Source: Apricaphanius iberus (taxonomy: Eukaryota; Chordata; Actinopteri; Cyprinodontiformes; Aphaniidae). Taken from it: DNA of 64,000 nucleotides. Position 1 is the stretch's first letter. Each line of letters begins with the position of its first letter. This document shows, one piece after another, positions 41,008 to 51,365 of this stretch. The DNA lies in contig JAPXFQ010000398.1 in assembly GCA_028564705.1 (NCBI GenBank), positions 1,612,001-1,676,000 of the forward strand, read 5' to 3'. The notes under the pieces are model-generated. The model searched no databases and had not been told where the DNA came from. It saw only the letters and a list, made by a program, of their open reading frames with translations. The position numbers and the translations under genes were made by a program.

Positions 41008-42222
41008 TCAGTGCAGGGAGTGGGGAATTACTGCTTTATGGTCCTCGATAACTATTCCATCTTCCACCACCAGCTCATCTCTGTAAGGGAAGAATGAACG
41101 AATGGATGGGTGGACACTGCGCTCTTTGTCAGGCCATCCTCGTGAAATGATGGTGCTGAGAGTCTGTAGCACCTGATCCTGTGCTGTTTGAGTCCGGAGC
41201 TCCTTTAGTTTGTTAGTTGAAATGTAGCTGATGGACATCACCTCGAATGTATTGTTCTCCACTGGGCTTTGTGAGATAGCTTTGTTTGGAGCTCGTGATA
41301 GGGTGTCAGCTAGGTACATGTGTTTACCCTTCTTGTAGACCAGCGTGATGTCATTGGCTTGTAGTTGAAGTAACATCCTCTGCAGTCGGGCAGGAGCAGT
41401 GTGGATGGGCTTTTTCAGGATTATGACCAGAGATTGGTGGTCGGTTTCAGTGACAGTGGGCTTTCCATATACATAATCCTTAAATTTGGTGCATGCAAAC
41501 ACGACCGCCAACAGCTCCTTTTCAATTTGAGCGTAACATGACGGGTCAGAGTTCAGTGTAACTGGTTTTCTCACATCGTAGCAGGATAAGACTGGTGAGC
41601 TGGATAAGCATGACTTGAGGCGGTCGAACACCTGCTGATGTTGTGGAAACCAGCACCATGCAGTGTTGTTTTGTGTTAGCTGTCTCAGAGGCGCTTCGAT
41701 CTCGCTTAGGCTTGGGATGAACTTCCCAAGATAGTTCACCATGCCAAGGAATCCCTGCATAGCTGGGACGTCCTGAGGGACTGGCATGTTTGTGATTGCC
41801 ACGGTCTTGGCAGGATCGCCCTCCTTTGTAAATATGTGGCCAACATAACAGACCTGGTCCAGGCGGAACTTGCATCTGAGACGGTTCAGCTTAAGGTTTA
41901 TGTCTTGGGACCGGTCAAGCACTTGTTTTAGGTTTGCGTCGTGTTCAGTGGCATCACGACCTCCTATGATGATATCGTCCACTATAATGGCACACGGATA
42001 TCCTGCAAACAGCTGTTCCATCGAGCGCTGGAAAACCTCGCTTGCTGAACTTATGCCGAATGGCATGCGAAGGGATCTGTAGCACCCAAAAGGTGTGCTG
42101 AAAGTGGTCAACTTTGATGACTTGTCATCGAGACATATATGCCAGAATGAGCTCTTTGCATCTAACACAGAGAACACTGTAGCACCTGACATCTGGGTGG
42201 CAACTTCCTCAACCCTGCGCAT
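41008..42222 (-). pseudogene. Gypsy pol: RT palm, RNase H
   Basis: A 404-codon frame. RT motifs: SVLDAKSSFWHI (motif A), FGISSASEVFQRSM, and IIVDDIIIGG (motif C, with the catalytic Asp pair) near residue 80. Thumb and connection follow (VCYVGHIFTKEG; FLGMVNYLGKFIPSLSE). RNase H is recognisable from YAQIEKELLAVVFACTKFKDY and the ADTLSRAP end. About 30 residues expected between SDPS and YAQIEKE, including part of the RNase H core, are deleted in frame. The frame stops at a TGA at 41008-41010, just as the integrase zinc-binding segment would begin. Confidence 0.85.
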
Positions 42223-42508
42223 CGGATAATGGGGTCTCTTCAGAGCAGTGTTGAGATCTTTTGGATTGATACACAGTCCGATTTTCCTGTTTGTCTTTTT
42301 TGTGCGTTGCTACCATAGACGAAACCCAGTCTGTAGGTTCAGAAACTGTGGTTATGACACCTTTATTCTGCATGCTGTCAAGCTCAGCTTTGACTCGTGT
42401 CTGCATTGCCACTGAAATGCGGTGTGCTGGACAAACCACCGGTTGTACAGTTGGATCTAGTGTCATAGAGTATGTGATAGGGAGTTTTCCTAGCTCATCA
42501 ATGAACAC
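42209..42508 (-). pseudogene. Gypsy pol: RT N-terminal fragment, frameshifted
   Basis: The translation carries VVCPAHRISVAMQTRVKAEL, VITTVSEPTDWVSSMVATHK, which are RT fingers motifs (normally P-R-R-I/V-P and P-T-x-W-V-S). It shifts frame around 42285, and the next frame continues the RT palm. Confidence 0.75.
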
Positions 42509-42598
42509 ATCTTTATATTGTGCGAATATCTGTTTAGTGAAATCGGAATCGCTCTCAGTGTTGACCTAATGAACGTGGGGGCTCATTGTGACAATTCC

Positions 42599-43051
42599 TT
42601 AGCGCACACATCCACAAAATCCCAATGGTGGCACTACATCTCGGTCCACAAGGAAAAAAGGTAGTGTGTGTTGCTGTCCATCTAAACAGCAAGGCAGTGT
42701 GATGATTCCGTTAGTCTCTATTTTGCTGCCTCCATAAGCCACTAAGTTAGTGTCTTTGCTGCATTTCACTGGTCGCTCACCATCAGCAAGCTGTTGAAAG
42801 GCATCTTTTGACATCACGTTACACTTAGCGCCTGTATCTACTTTCATTACAAAGGGATTGTTATGTATGTGCAGTGTAACAAATCCTTCATCCTTTCCTT
42901 CTGTTTGAGGAGTAATGGAATTCACGCACCTGTCGTCAAGTTCGACACCATCCACATAAAAAGTGTCATCGCAGGTGCTGTTGTCTGACTTCTCCAGTTC
43001 TAACTGGTGCTTTACATAGCTTTTCCTTTCATAGCCTTGGCGGTGTGACAT
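42599..43051 (-). pseudogene. Gypsy aspartic protease segment
   Basis: MKVDTGAKCNVM contains the retropepsin D-T-G-A with the catalytic Asp intact, preceded by VTLHIHNNPF. The C-terminal FFLVDRDVVPPLGF is the expected second part. A stop separates it from the RT frame. Confidence 0.75.
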
Positions 43052-43084
43052 GGACTTACAGCGTTTTTTGTAATTATTGAATTT

Positions 43085-43366
43085 TTACCAGTTATGGCAT
43101 TGCTGGCCAAAAGCAGGAAACTTGTCTCTCTGCGCCATATGGCTACTTCCACAATTACTGCAATTTGTAATGGATTTTGTCTCATATTTGCCTGCTTGAG
43201 GTTTATATTTTGACCTTTGGTGCCGCCCGCTGGAATTTGGCTGAATTGCATCGACAGTGGTGGCTGTTTGGGGCATGGCAAGCGTCCTATTGCTTTCCTC
43301 AGTCATCTCATATATGCGGCAGATTGTGATAGCTTTTGTTAGAGTTAATTCGCTGTCACGTAGCAA
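43085..43366 (-). pseudogene. Gypsy gag: nucleocapsid-type segment
   Basis: The end of this frame reads CSNCGSSHMAQRDKFPAFGQ-QC-HNW, a knuckle-like arrangement of Cys and His slightly altered from the family pattern C-x2-C-x3-H-x-C-P-A-x-G-x-x-C. The preceding SELTLTKAITICRIYEMTEE is gag-like. Confidence 0.6.
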
Positions 43367-43581
43367 AGCCTTTCTTATACTGTCATTTCTAATACCACAT
43401 ACTATTCTGTCACATATGAGTTAATCTGTCAGGTTTCCAAAGTGACAACTGTTGGCTTTGATCCTCAGGTCAGTGATGTAGGATTCAATATTTTCACCTT
43501 GCTTTTGATTTCGTGAATGAAACTTGTGTCTTTCCATAGTTTTGTTTTGTTGAGGGTTACATACCTCCCGAAATTTTCGTT

Positions 43582-43854
43582 TCAGGCACTCGGGGTCTTC
43601 TCTAGACTCAGCTGGAACGACAATGACTCCGCTTCACCTGGCGCCCTCACCTCTGCTGCGTAAACAAATGAACGCTCCCGTTCGATGGCCTCCGCTCCTG
43701 CGAGATTGAAGATATATGCCTTTGTTTTGGCAGGCTTGTCAGAGTGCGCCGCTGCTATGAAGATATCATACTCTTGTTCAAAAATCGCCAAATTCTCGGC
43801 GAGCTTCCCGTCGAAAACGAGGGGGTCTGGTCTACGAAATTCATCCGCCATCAC
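43582..43854 (-). pseudogene. Gypsy gag: N-terminal segment
   Basis: It starts MMADEFRRPDPLVFDGKLAE and continues IFEQEYDIFIAAAHSDKPAK, a recognisable Gypsy gag opening in fish. The frame is lost near 43590, before the next gag block. Confidence 0.7.
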
Positions 43855-43948
43855 GTCTTTAGTTGTAACTTCAACAACGTCAGTAGTATCTTCTGCTCAA
43901 AACAGAAAACAAAGCACATGAAACTCACAGACAATAGATCAGTTTCAT

Positions 43949-43960
43949 CTTCTGACACCA
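43949..43960 (-). promoter_or_regulatory. Gypsy primer-binding site
   Basis: Immediately inside the LTR, the minus strand reads TGGTGTCAGAAG. Its complement ends in CCA, as a tRNA 3' end would. The tRNA species is not assigned. Confidence 0.6.
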
Positions 43961-44198
43961 TGTAGAAATGAGCGAGGAGTCCATGGGTCCAAGCCAGATA
44001 TGTTTAGTGTATAAACCTCTGTTGCGTACAATCAACTTATACGGCTATAGGCAACATGCTAAAACTAGCAACTTCCACCTGCTGTGGAAAAACACCAGCG
44101 CGGGCAGAACTAATGCGCATGCGCGCTTCCTCCAGTACGGTGACTCGTAGTGTGTCCATACAGTGTGCAAACGTGATCATTCACCAGAATGATCTACA
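43961..44198 (-). repeat. Gypsy 5' LTR (238 bp)
   Basis: Ends TGTAGA...TCTACA form a 6-bp inverted repeat with TG/CA termini. The primer-binding site adjoins the inner end. Confidence 0.65.
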
Positions 44199-47047
44199 AA
44201 TACAACCTTGTTTTTGAGTACATTTATTACATTTTTTTTTTTCCCCTCCAAAATTACCAGTGCCAGACTTGTTAGAACCTCGCTTATTTACTTCTTCCAG
44301 CCATGTTTTTGCCAGCAGGATTCAGTCTGTTTCCATAAAATTTACCAAGGTAGGAGGAATATAGACAATAAGGAGTCAAAAACCATTCCTGTTTGCTGGA
44401 ATACTCCTGAAGTTCTCCCTTTTGCTTTTTTCTCTTCAGCTCAAGCCAAAGATTTTCTGTAGGATTTAGGTTTAAAAACTAAGGTGGCCATTAACAAAGA
44501 ATGATTTTGTGACATCAATGCTTGTTGCCACACAGTTTAGTCGGAATTTCAAGGTTTCAGTTAAAGTCCCTGTTAGTTTTACATGTGTGAGTGTCACACT
44601 TTCACATTTGTAAAGGCAGGAGAGGAAAGACGTATTTTCTGGTAAGATCTGATTGAATTTATGTGACTCCATAGTGACTTCAAGGTACCATTTATTTGGT
44701 GCATTTTTTACTGTGCTGCAAGTAGTAGATTACCCATGTTGTTTCCTTCTGCATGATGCAATGAAAACCACAACATATTTCACAACCTTGCCTTCAATCT
44801 AGATTCTACAGTGACTGAGATATCTCTGTTAAACTGGGTGTCTGAGATGCTGCATTCAAAACTTGGAATTTTTTCATATGGCGGTTGTTAATGGTTTGTT
44901 TCATTGTAAATTGTGTTACAGTAGGAAAATTTCCCATTTTTTAAACTTAAATCAAATGTACGTCTGTGTGATATATTTAATCCCCCCCAAATCAGCTCAT
45001 CAGTTGCTTTTTTTAAAACCAGTCCTTTACACTGTAATTACATTCAAGTTGTTTATTTTTTTTTACAAAACTGCTTCATCTACATTATCATTAAAAATTG
45101 TTTGAGGTGCTGACGAGCTATTTAAAGAAAAAAAAACAATAGATGAATATATATTTCTTCTCTACTCTGAATAAAAATACCTAGTTCAAAGCTTGGATTT
45201 TTCAAAAATATTAGGCATGATAAGCATGATGTGCTCCTGCAATAAAAAGTGATCTTCTTATATAAAAACAAGAGTTCCGATAAATGTGGTGTGAAATGTA
45301 ATTAATGGTCTAGTGTGCAAGTAAAATTTGATATTTCAAAAAACAAAAAAAAACAAAAAAAAAATAAACCATTGAGTGATGTTTGTGTTCACTGCCAAGT
45401 GAACAATCTGCAGTTATAACTCAAGTGGGTTTTGTGTTTTCTAGGCTCAAGCTGTCTCAATGGGCTGCAGAAAATAATTGACTTTTTATGTCAAATTCTC
45501 TCATCCAGAACCTGATTTCTTTACTTTGGCTGTCATTATTTTGCCTCTCATCTTTAGTCACCCCCACAAACTCATTCACAGATATAAACTTGGGGATGCA
45601 GATCAATACTTTGTGGAATAAAAACACCAGACCCAACGCTGTTGATCATGCTGGAGATACATCAACCCTTTTTTGCACCAAGGCTAGAGGCAAAACACAG
45701 TCAAGGTCCATACATGTGCAGGTATACATAAAGATAAGTGTTTTTATTAGTAAAAAAAAAAAAAAAATTAACAGTAAATGAGAAGTGAGCCAAATTTGAG
45801 TGGTTGTTAAAAGGCAGAGAGAATGTCAAGTGCAAATGTGCTGACATTACAATCCATAACTTTTATATAACCCTGCTTAGTATTTCTTCAAAGTTCCTTT
45901 TGGCACACAGCTGCATGTAGGGAGCTGAAAAAAATTTCAAAAAAAAAATCCAAGTTTAGTAACGACTATGATAGCAGCCCCTTACTTATGGATCAAACAG
46001 CAACACTAACTATGTGTCTCATCCTGAAAATATTTAAGTATGTATCAGATAAGCATTTTCTTGGGGGGTTTTCTGGTGTGAAAAATATATATTCAAAATA
46101 ACTTCACTTTGTTTAATTTTAGATGTTATATAGTCTCAGAAGTAAGAAGTGAGGTAAACATTTATAAAACAGATTTCATGGTTGCTTTAATCACTGCAAA
46201 AACACAATCCATGTTACATTAAGCCAGCAAACTATTTACATGAAGATTTGCATTTTAGTGCTTGAGCACTTGTTTTTAAAAAAAGACGATATAACAATTT
46301 CTGTTGTTCAAAAGCAGAATCCACAACTCTTACTTGAAATAGAGACTTTAATATTTCTCTGCAGAATTTAACTTGATTATTGCTAATACTCAGATTAAAA
46401 ATCAGATTAAAGCTTTAAAATATGCAGCTGAGTCTTAGAAGTTGCAAACATGAAATTATTATACTTAGCAGATTAACAGTTTGCTTTCAGAACCTCCTAT
46501 AATCAGGATGGAGTGGTGCTCAGAGAAAAGTGCCTGCAGAAAGGAGCTGTCAAGTATTTGACTTAAGTAATTCTGGGGGGAACACAGCATCTATACAGAC
46601 CCCAAATTGGAACATTTCCTACTCGAAATTGGCATCCACGCAGCCCTTTTTAAAGTGAATAATGTATTGGCAAAGAAAGTATCCAAAACAGTCTGCTTGG
46701 GTAAATTGAGAATACCACATCATTAAAAGCACAGTAGCACAAGGAGCTTTTAAACTACAAATATGATTAAAAAAAATAGAGTTGAACCTACATTTACCCA
46801 TTTTTTTAAATGAAGCTTGCATGCTCCATATAAAGCTGAGAAAACCTTAACTGGTAATTTTTCTAAGGTCAAAGTTTCCAAACGTTTGACTGGTAATGTA
46901 TTTTTTATTGTTTTTGATTTCACAAAATGTGTCACACTGTGTTGAGAACTTCTTTAAACAAAAGTGCACATTGACCTCTAAATTTAATCACTTCAAAATA
47001 ATGCAAATTAAGTGATTTCTTTCTACACATGTACTATGTTAACAAAA
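44199..47047. other. Intergenic; possible decayed DNA element at 44270-45110
   Basis: Blocks such as CAAAGATTTTCTGTAGGATT near 44447, followed by AAAAACTAAGGTGGCC, resemble the antisense strand of a Tc1-type element, but no order of motifs is firm. An A-rich tract lies at 45339-45363. No gene is supported in the remainder. Confidence 0.3.
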
Positions 47048-47170
47048 TTATTCGCCCACCCATCCATATCATTGAATTCTGGTGTTTCAATAATTTTTAT
47101 GGCCACAAGTGTATGAATTCGAGCAATTTGGTATGCAGACTGCAAAGGATACTACCTCTGCAATAAGTCC
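47048..47170 (+). mobile_element. Tc1-type 5' end fragment
   Basis: GAATTCTGGTGTTTCAATAA and ATGGCCACAAGTGTATGAAT, then ATGCAGACTGCAAAGG, follow the order of a common fish Tc1-type 5' region. Only about 120 bp remains before a retroposon. Confidence 0.45.
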
Positions 47171-47204
47171 AGCAAAATATCCCTCAGTCAACTATCAGAG
47201 AGCA

Positions 47205-47540
47205 CCAATTCAATTCAGTTTACTTATATCTCACTTATTCAAATGTCATCTCAAGGCACTTTACAAAAAAGGTCATTTCAGTTCAGTCATATATGCATTC
47301 TAATTAATCCTTAACTTCATTATTCCAATCAGCAGAGCAGCACCAAGTCATTGACTTTCAGCATTCTCTCCTCCTAGACAGATGTGTAGTGACAGTTGAC
47401 ATTCGCCTGTGTTGTGTTGTTGACTTCACAGCAATCCCCCATACTGAGCAAGCATGTAGTGACAGCAGACAGGAAAAACTCTCCTTTTACAGTAGGAAAC
47501 CGCTAGCTAAACCAGAACCTGGGTCAGTATCTGAGACTTA
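47205..47540 (-). mobile_element. Retroposon 3' end, minus copy (pair with 54890-55345)
   Basis: The plus strand reads AATTCAATTCAGTTTACTTA, then AAATGTCATCTCAAGGCACT, GACAGCAGACAGGAAAAACT and AACCAGAACCTGGGTCAGTA. This is the reverse complement of the copy near 55040-55345 (GAGCCAGGTTCTGCC ... TGCCTTGAGATGACATTTG). It is a shared retroposon tail in opposite orientation. Confidence 0.65.
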
Positions 47541-50500
47541 CCAACTGGGGATTAAAGAAGACCGAGCAGAGAGACAAAGAGAACAAATTAACTGATATAT
47601 TCGTACTTTCTATGTTAAATAAAGTAAAACATTGATAACAGAGAGAAAAACACTGAGAGATGAAGTGTGCAGAGGTTAACAACTTAATGGAAGATAGTTA
47701 CATAACTCCAGTTCTGCAACAGCTTCATGCATAGGGTGGGAGACTTTGTCCAACTGTGATGTTATTTTTTGCCAGAATTCATCTGTCTTCATGGTTTGTG
47801 AAATCTTTTTGCCGATGTACTTCTTGAAGAAATGCAGTTCCTTTCACATATTAAAGACTCTTGCAGCATCTATTTTCATCTACATATATATAAATTAAAT
47901 GAAACACATTATTTTTTGTCTCTTTAAAAGCTCTCATACTGGTGCGACTTTCCAGCCATGAAAATGTAAATAATTGTTTCAAAATCACAGCTGCCCAGTT
48001 TTATGTTCGATGCATCCCAAAGCAAATTCAATTCCAGTCTATGAGATGGCCATGTTTTAAGATGAAAAGGAATGACTGCACTGCTTAAAAAGGCACAACA
48101 GTCAGCTCAGGTATCTTCTCACAAAGGAATTGGCAGTGGTTGTCTTCTGAAACAAAAATACATACATCACAGAGAAGGAAAGAGGCTTTGGATTTTAGCT
48201 TATCTTGGCGACCATGGATTTTTGGACATTTAAAAAAAGCAAAAAAAAAAACTTTTGGCATGAGTGTCACATACAGTATATGCTTCCACCCACCTGTATT
48301 AGGTGGCCAACTCAGGTATCTTCTTACACTTGAATTGGCAGGGCCATCTTCTGACAGAAAATAAATACACCAGAGGAAGAAAGAGCTAAACCTAAACCTA
48401 AAAACATAAAAGGTAATCTTACAATAACCTGAAAATTTTAGCATCTAAAATCAAAGTAGATTTTTTTTTTAAAACATATGACCCAACCAACCAGCCAATC
48501 ACTTGGCAGCAAATAAGTGCATTTAGACATTATAGACATGAAAATAACTTGAATAAGCTCAAATTGAACATCAATATATGAATAAAAGGACATTTTAATG
48601 ACCCAAGACATGATTGTTGGTCAAAAGCAGGCTGGGGTAAGTATTTCTACAGATTCTGTTCTGCCAGGATTTTCATGAACAGCCATCTCTTGTGTTTATA
48701 GAAACAGACCTTTAAGGAGAAACAGACACTGACCAGCAGTCAGCAGTGGAAATTCTTTGTTATTGTCAAAAGTGAACTAAAAATTATATAAAGACAGCAA
48801 CAGCTCAAATAAACTCACTTTACCATCTTTGAATTCAGACAATGCTTAACCTTGTAGCAGATGGGTTTCAGCTGGATAAGACCAAACTGGAGGCTACTTC
48901 TGTCAACTGGGAGCATGAGATGGAAGTTGCAATTTGCACAAACTGACAAAAATCTGGCTTTGATAGCCCTGAAAATTATGGTCTTGTCCAATGAATCCAG
49001 CTTTTAGCATGAGAACCTTGTATAAACACTATAATAACATTGGTCCACAAGCCTTGTATATCAAATTTAGGCTGGTGGGGGTTAATGTTGTGAGCAATGT
49101 TTTCTTGGCACACTTTGTTCTCTTATTGTTGCTGACCATTTGCTTTTATGAGCACAGTGTGCCCATCTTCAAACTATCTCAAACTGGTTTCTTGAAAATG
49201 ACAGTGAGTTCATAGCAGTGAGTGAATAAGTCTCCACACTCAGCAAATCTCAAAAGCTATGTGCCTCTTCCTGACAAAGCAGATCACTAATTTTAACCTT
49301 TTATTTTATGTCTTCATGCTCATTACCACAGAGAACTAGGACACATTTTTTAATTGATATGTAAATATAAATAGTGAGGCAGCAGCTTAAGAACTTTCTC
49401 CAAGAAATAGTGGAAGTATTATTTCCTGAGATAAAGTCTGGTCTCAGTGGGATAATATCCCAACAGTAATCAACATTGATCAATGAAACCTAAACGTTTT
49501 TGCCAAAAAATATAACGTATTCTCTTTTGCTGTAAACAAGCAGTGCAAACATTGACACTCCAGTTTAATTACAGCTAACTACTCCCTTGTGTTCCTTGTA
49601 TCTTTCAAACAGCATTTCCACTACAGCCCAAAATGGTTTGTAGGTTGCTACAAAGGCCCTCCATCATTTGAATTGTCAATTTGGGGAACTTTCACCCCTA
49701 CACAACTTGAAACACTCAGCCCTAGTGAAACAACAAAGTATGCATTTGTCTGATGTGGGTGCCTGGGCACTAACAAGCTGAATGGCCTTCGGTAATCTTC
49801 AGACCTTGGTATTTTCTTTCTTTCTGAAGTGCTGCTTTCTCTTTTTTTTCATCTCCTGTCAAGGCTTCCAGCCACACTGTGTTTTAACATGTTCGCAAAG
49901 GACTGAGCGAAGGGCAAACAGAGACGATATTGACATTAGTTTTAGCCCCTACATGGATAAATTATGTCATCTGAAAAATGGTGTAAGCGCAGAGAAAATT
50001 GGACATGAAATTTAGGTTGTGAGGGAAAAGGGAGGCAGGGTTTGAAACAAAAAAGAAAGGTAAAGAGGTCTGAGTGCTCAGAAGTAGTGCTTGAGCTAGG
50101 GCTTTATTGATTCTGTTGGCTTTGTCTGTCACTGCCTCAGAGGACACAGTTGGCCTTATGATGTATGGCTTTTTCATTCCCTGCCGCTGTAGCAGGGGAC
50201 ATGAGTCAGATGTCACGTACCATAGGGGCCTTGAGTTAGGTTGCCAGTACAGTAGGGGCAGGGCAGCCCCCTGAACCCCAGTACATCATTACTCCAGAGA
50301 GCTGCACCATACAACAGAAAACAAGATTTCCCTGCATGGTGACCTGAGTGAGCATTTCTCTTGCTGTGAAACTTATTAAAGGATTAATGATAAAAATACA
50401 AAATATAAATGTTCTCTTTAGGGGCCATTGTTGCACAAATGTGAATAATTCTAAAATAAATTATTTGGTATTCTAAAACCTGCAAGGCCAAAATAGTCCA

Positions 50501-50814
50501 ATTTGGGTTATTTTTCTAGCACTGTCCTGGGTTGATTAAACAAACCTGTCTTGAGTTGTGAGTTTGAATCATTGCACATGTTTTTCAAATAACTTTTAAA
50601 CCCAGCACCTTTTTGCGGCAAGAACTCTATTGACTATTAACCACTGTGCAGCTGTATGTGATTAACTGCCATATTTAGTTAAATTTTTCATTATAAACAA
50701 ATTAGATAAAATAAATAAATAAAGACAATAACCCAATTATGTCAAAAAAAATTGCTGTCAAACTATTTTGACAACTTCATTTTAGAATACATACTCACTT
50801 CCTACTCTATTAAA
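47541..50814. other. No gene seen; spaced direct repeat at 48103-48385
   Basis: AT-rich intergenic DNA with no supported coding region. A minus-strand frame at 48085-48444 gains apparent repeat structure only because of the direct repeat. Confidence 0.45.
48103..48385. repeat. Two ~80-bp direct repeats about 205 bp apart
   Basis: CTCAGGTATCTTCTCACA (48106) and CTCAGGTATCTTCTTACA (48311) are followed in both by GAATTGGCAG, TCTTCTGA and an AGAGGAAGAAAGAG-like end. Unit origin is unknown. Confidence 0.7.
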
Positions 50815-51365
50815 CAAACCTTGCTAGAACTAGGTTTGACCTCCTTTTGCCTTTGCAACTGCCCTAGATCTACGTAACCTGGATTTAGCAAGACTCCATA
50901 TATATTCCTTGGAGTTTTTGATCAATGCAAATATAGGGTCTCACAGTTGTTGCAGAATTGTTGATTAGAATTTCCTCTTCCACTACAACCAAAAACATTC
51001 CTAAGAAGTGTCAACTGTGAGGGACAGTAGCATAAAGTAAAATCATTGTCATGTTCAAGAAAACTGATTTGAGCTCTCATTTCAGTTTTGTTACATGGCG
51101 AATTATCCTGCTTGGAGTAGCCATTACATGATGGTACACAGTGGCCATTAAAGCATGGACTGCTTCGTTGAAGTTATGAGGTGGTAGGCCTAAGGGTGAC
51201 AAAGTTCCCACACCATAAAATATCCTGCCTATGTTTTGTTTATTTTAGATGGTTTTCCATGTTCCTGCTTCTAATCAGTAATTGTTCAAGCTCTGAGACC
51301 CTTTTATTCAATCCTTTGACCCCCCAAAATTGGTCAGAGTTTTTCCACCAACAGTTTGATTAATA
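50815..51365 (-). mobile_element. Decayed DNA transposon copy
   Basis: Blocks in order: TTTTGCCTTTGCAACTGCCC, GTCTCACAGTTGTTGCAGAA, CATTGTCATGTTCAAGAAAA, GTTACATGGCGAATTATCCT, ATGGTACACAGTGGCCATTA. From memory these match the antisense of a common fish Tc1/mariner-like repeat. There is no transposase frame. Confidence 0.45.

Larger units (their letters stand above)
40915..44198 (-). mobile_element. 3'-truncated Ty3/Gypsy LTR retrotransposon
   Basis: On the minus strand the order is LTR (44198-43961), primer-binding site, gag, protease, RT, RNase H and the first residues of integrase. The remainder of integrase and the 3' LTR are absent. Several frameshifts and stops separate the parts, so it cannot act alone. 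Confidence 0.85.

Noticed and set aside
48085..48444. Minus-strand 119-codon gene
   Set aside because: It has AT-rich composition and no domain, and its apparent modules come from a DNA-level direct repeat.
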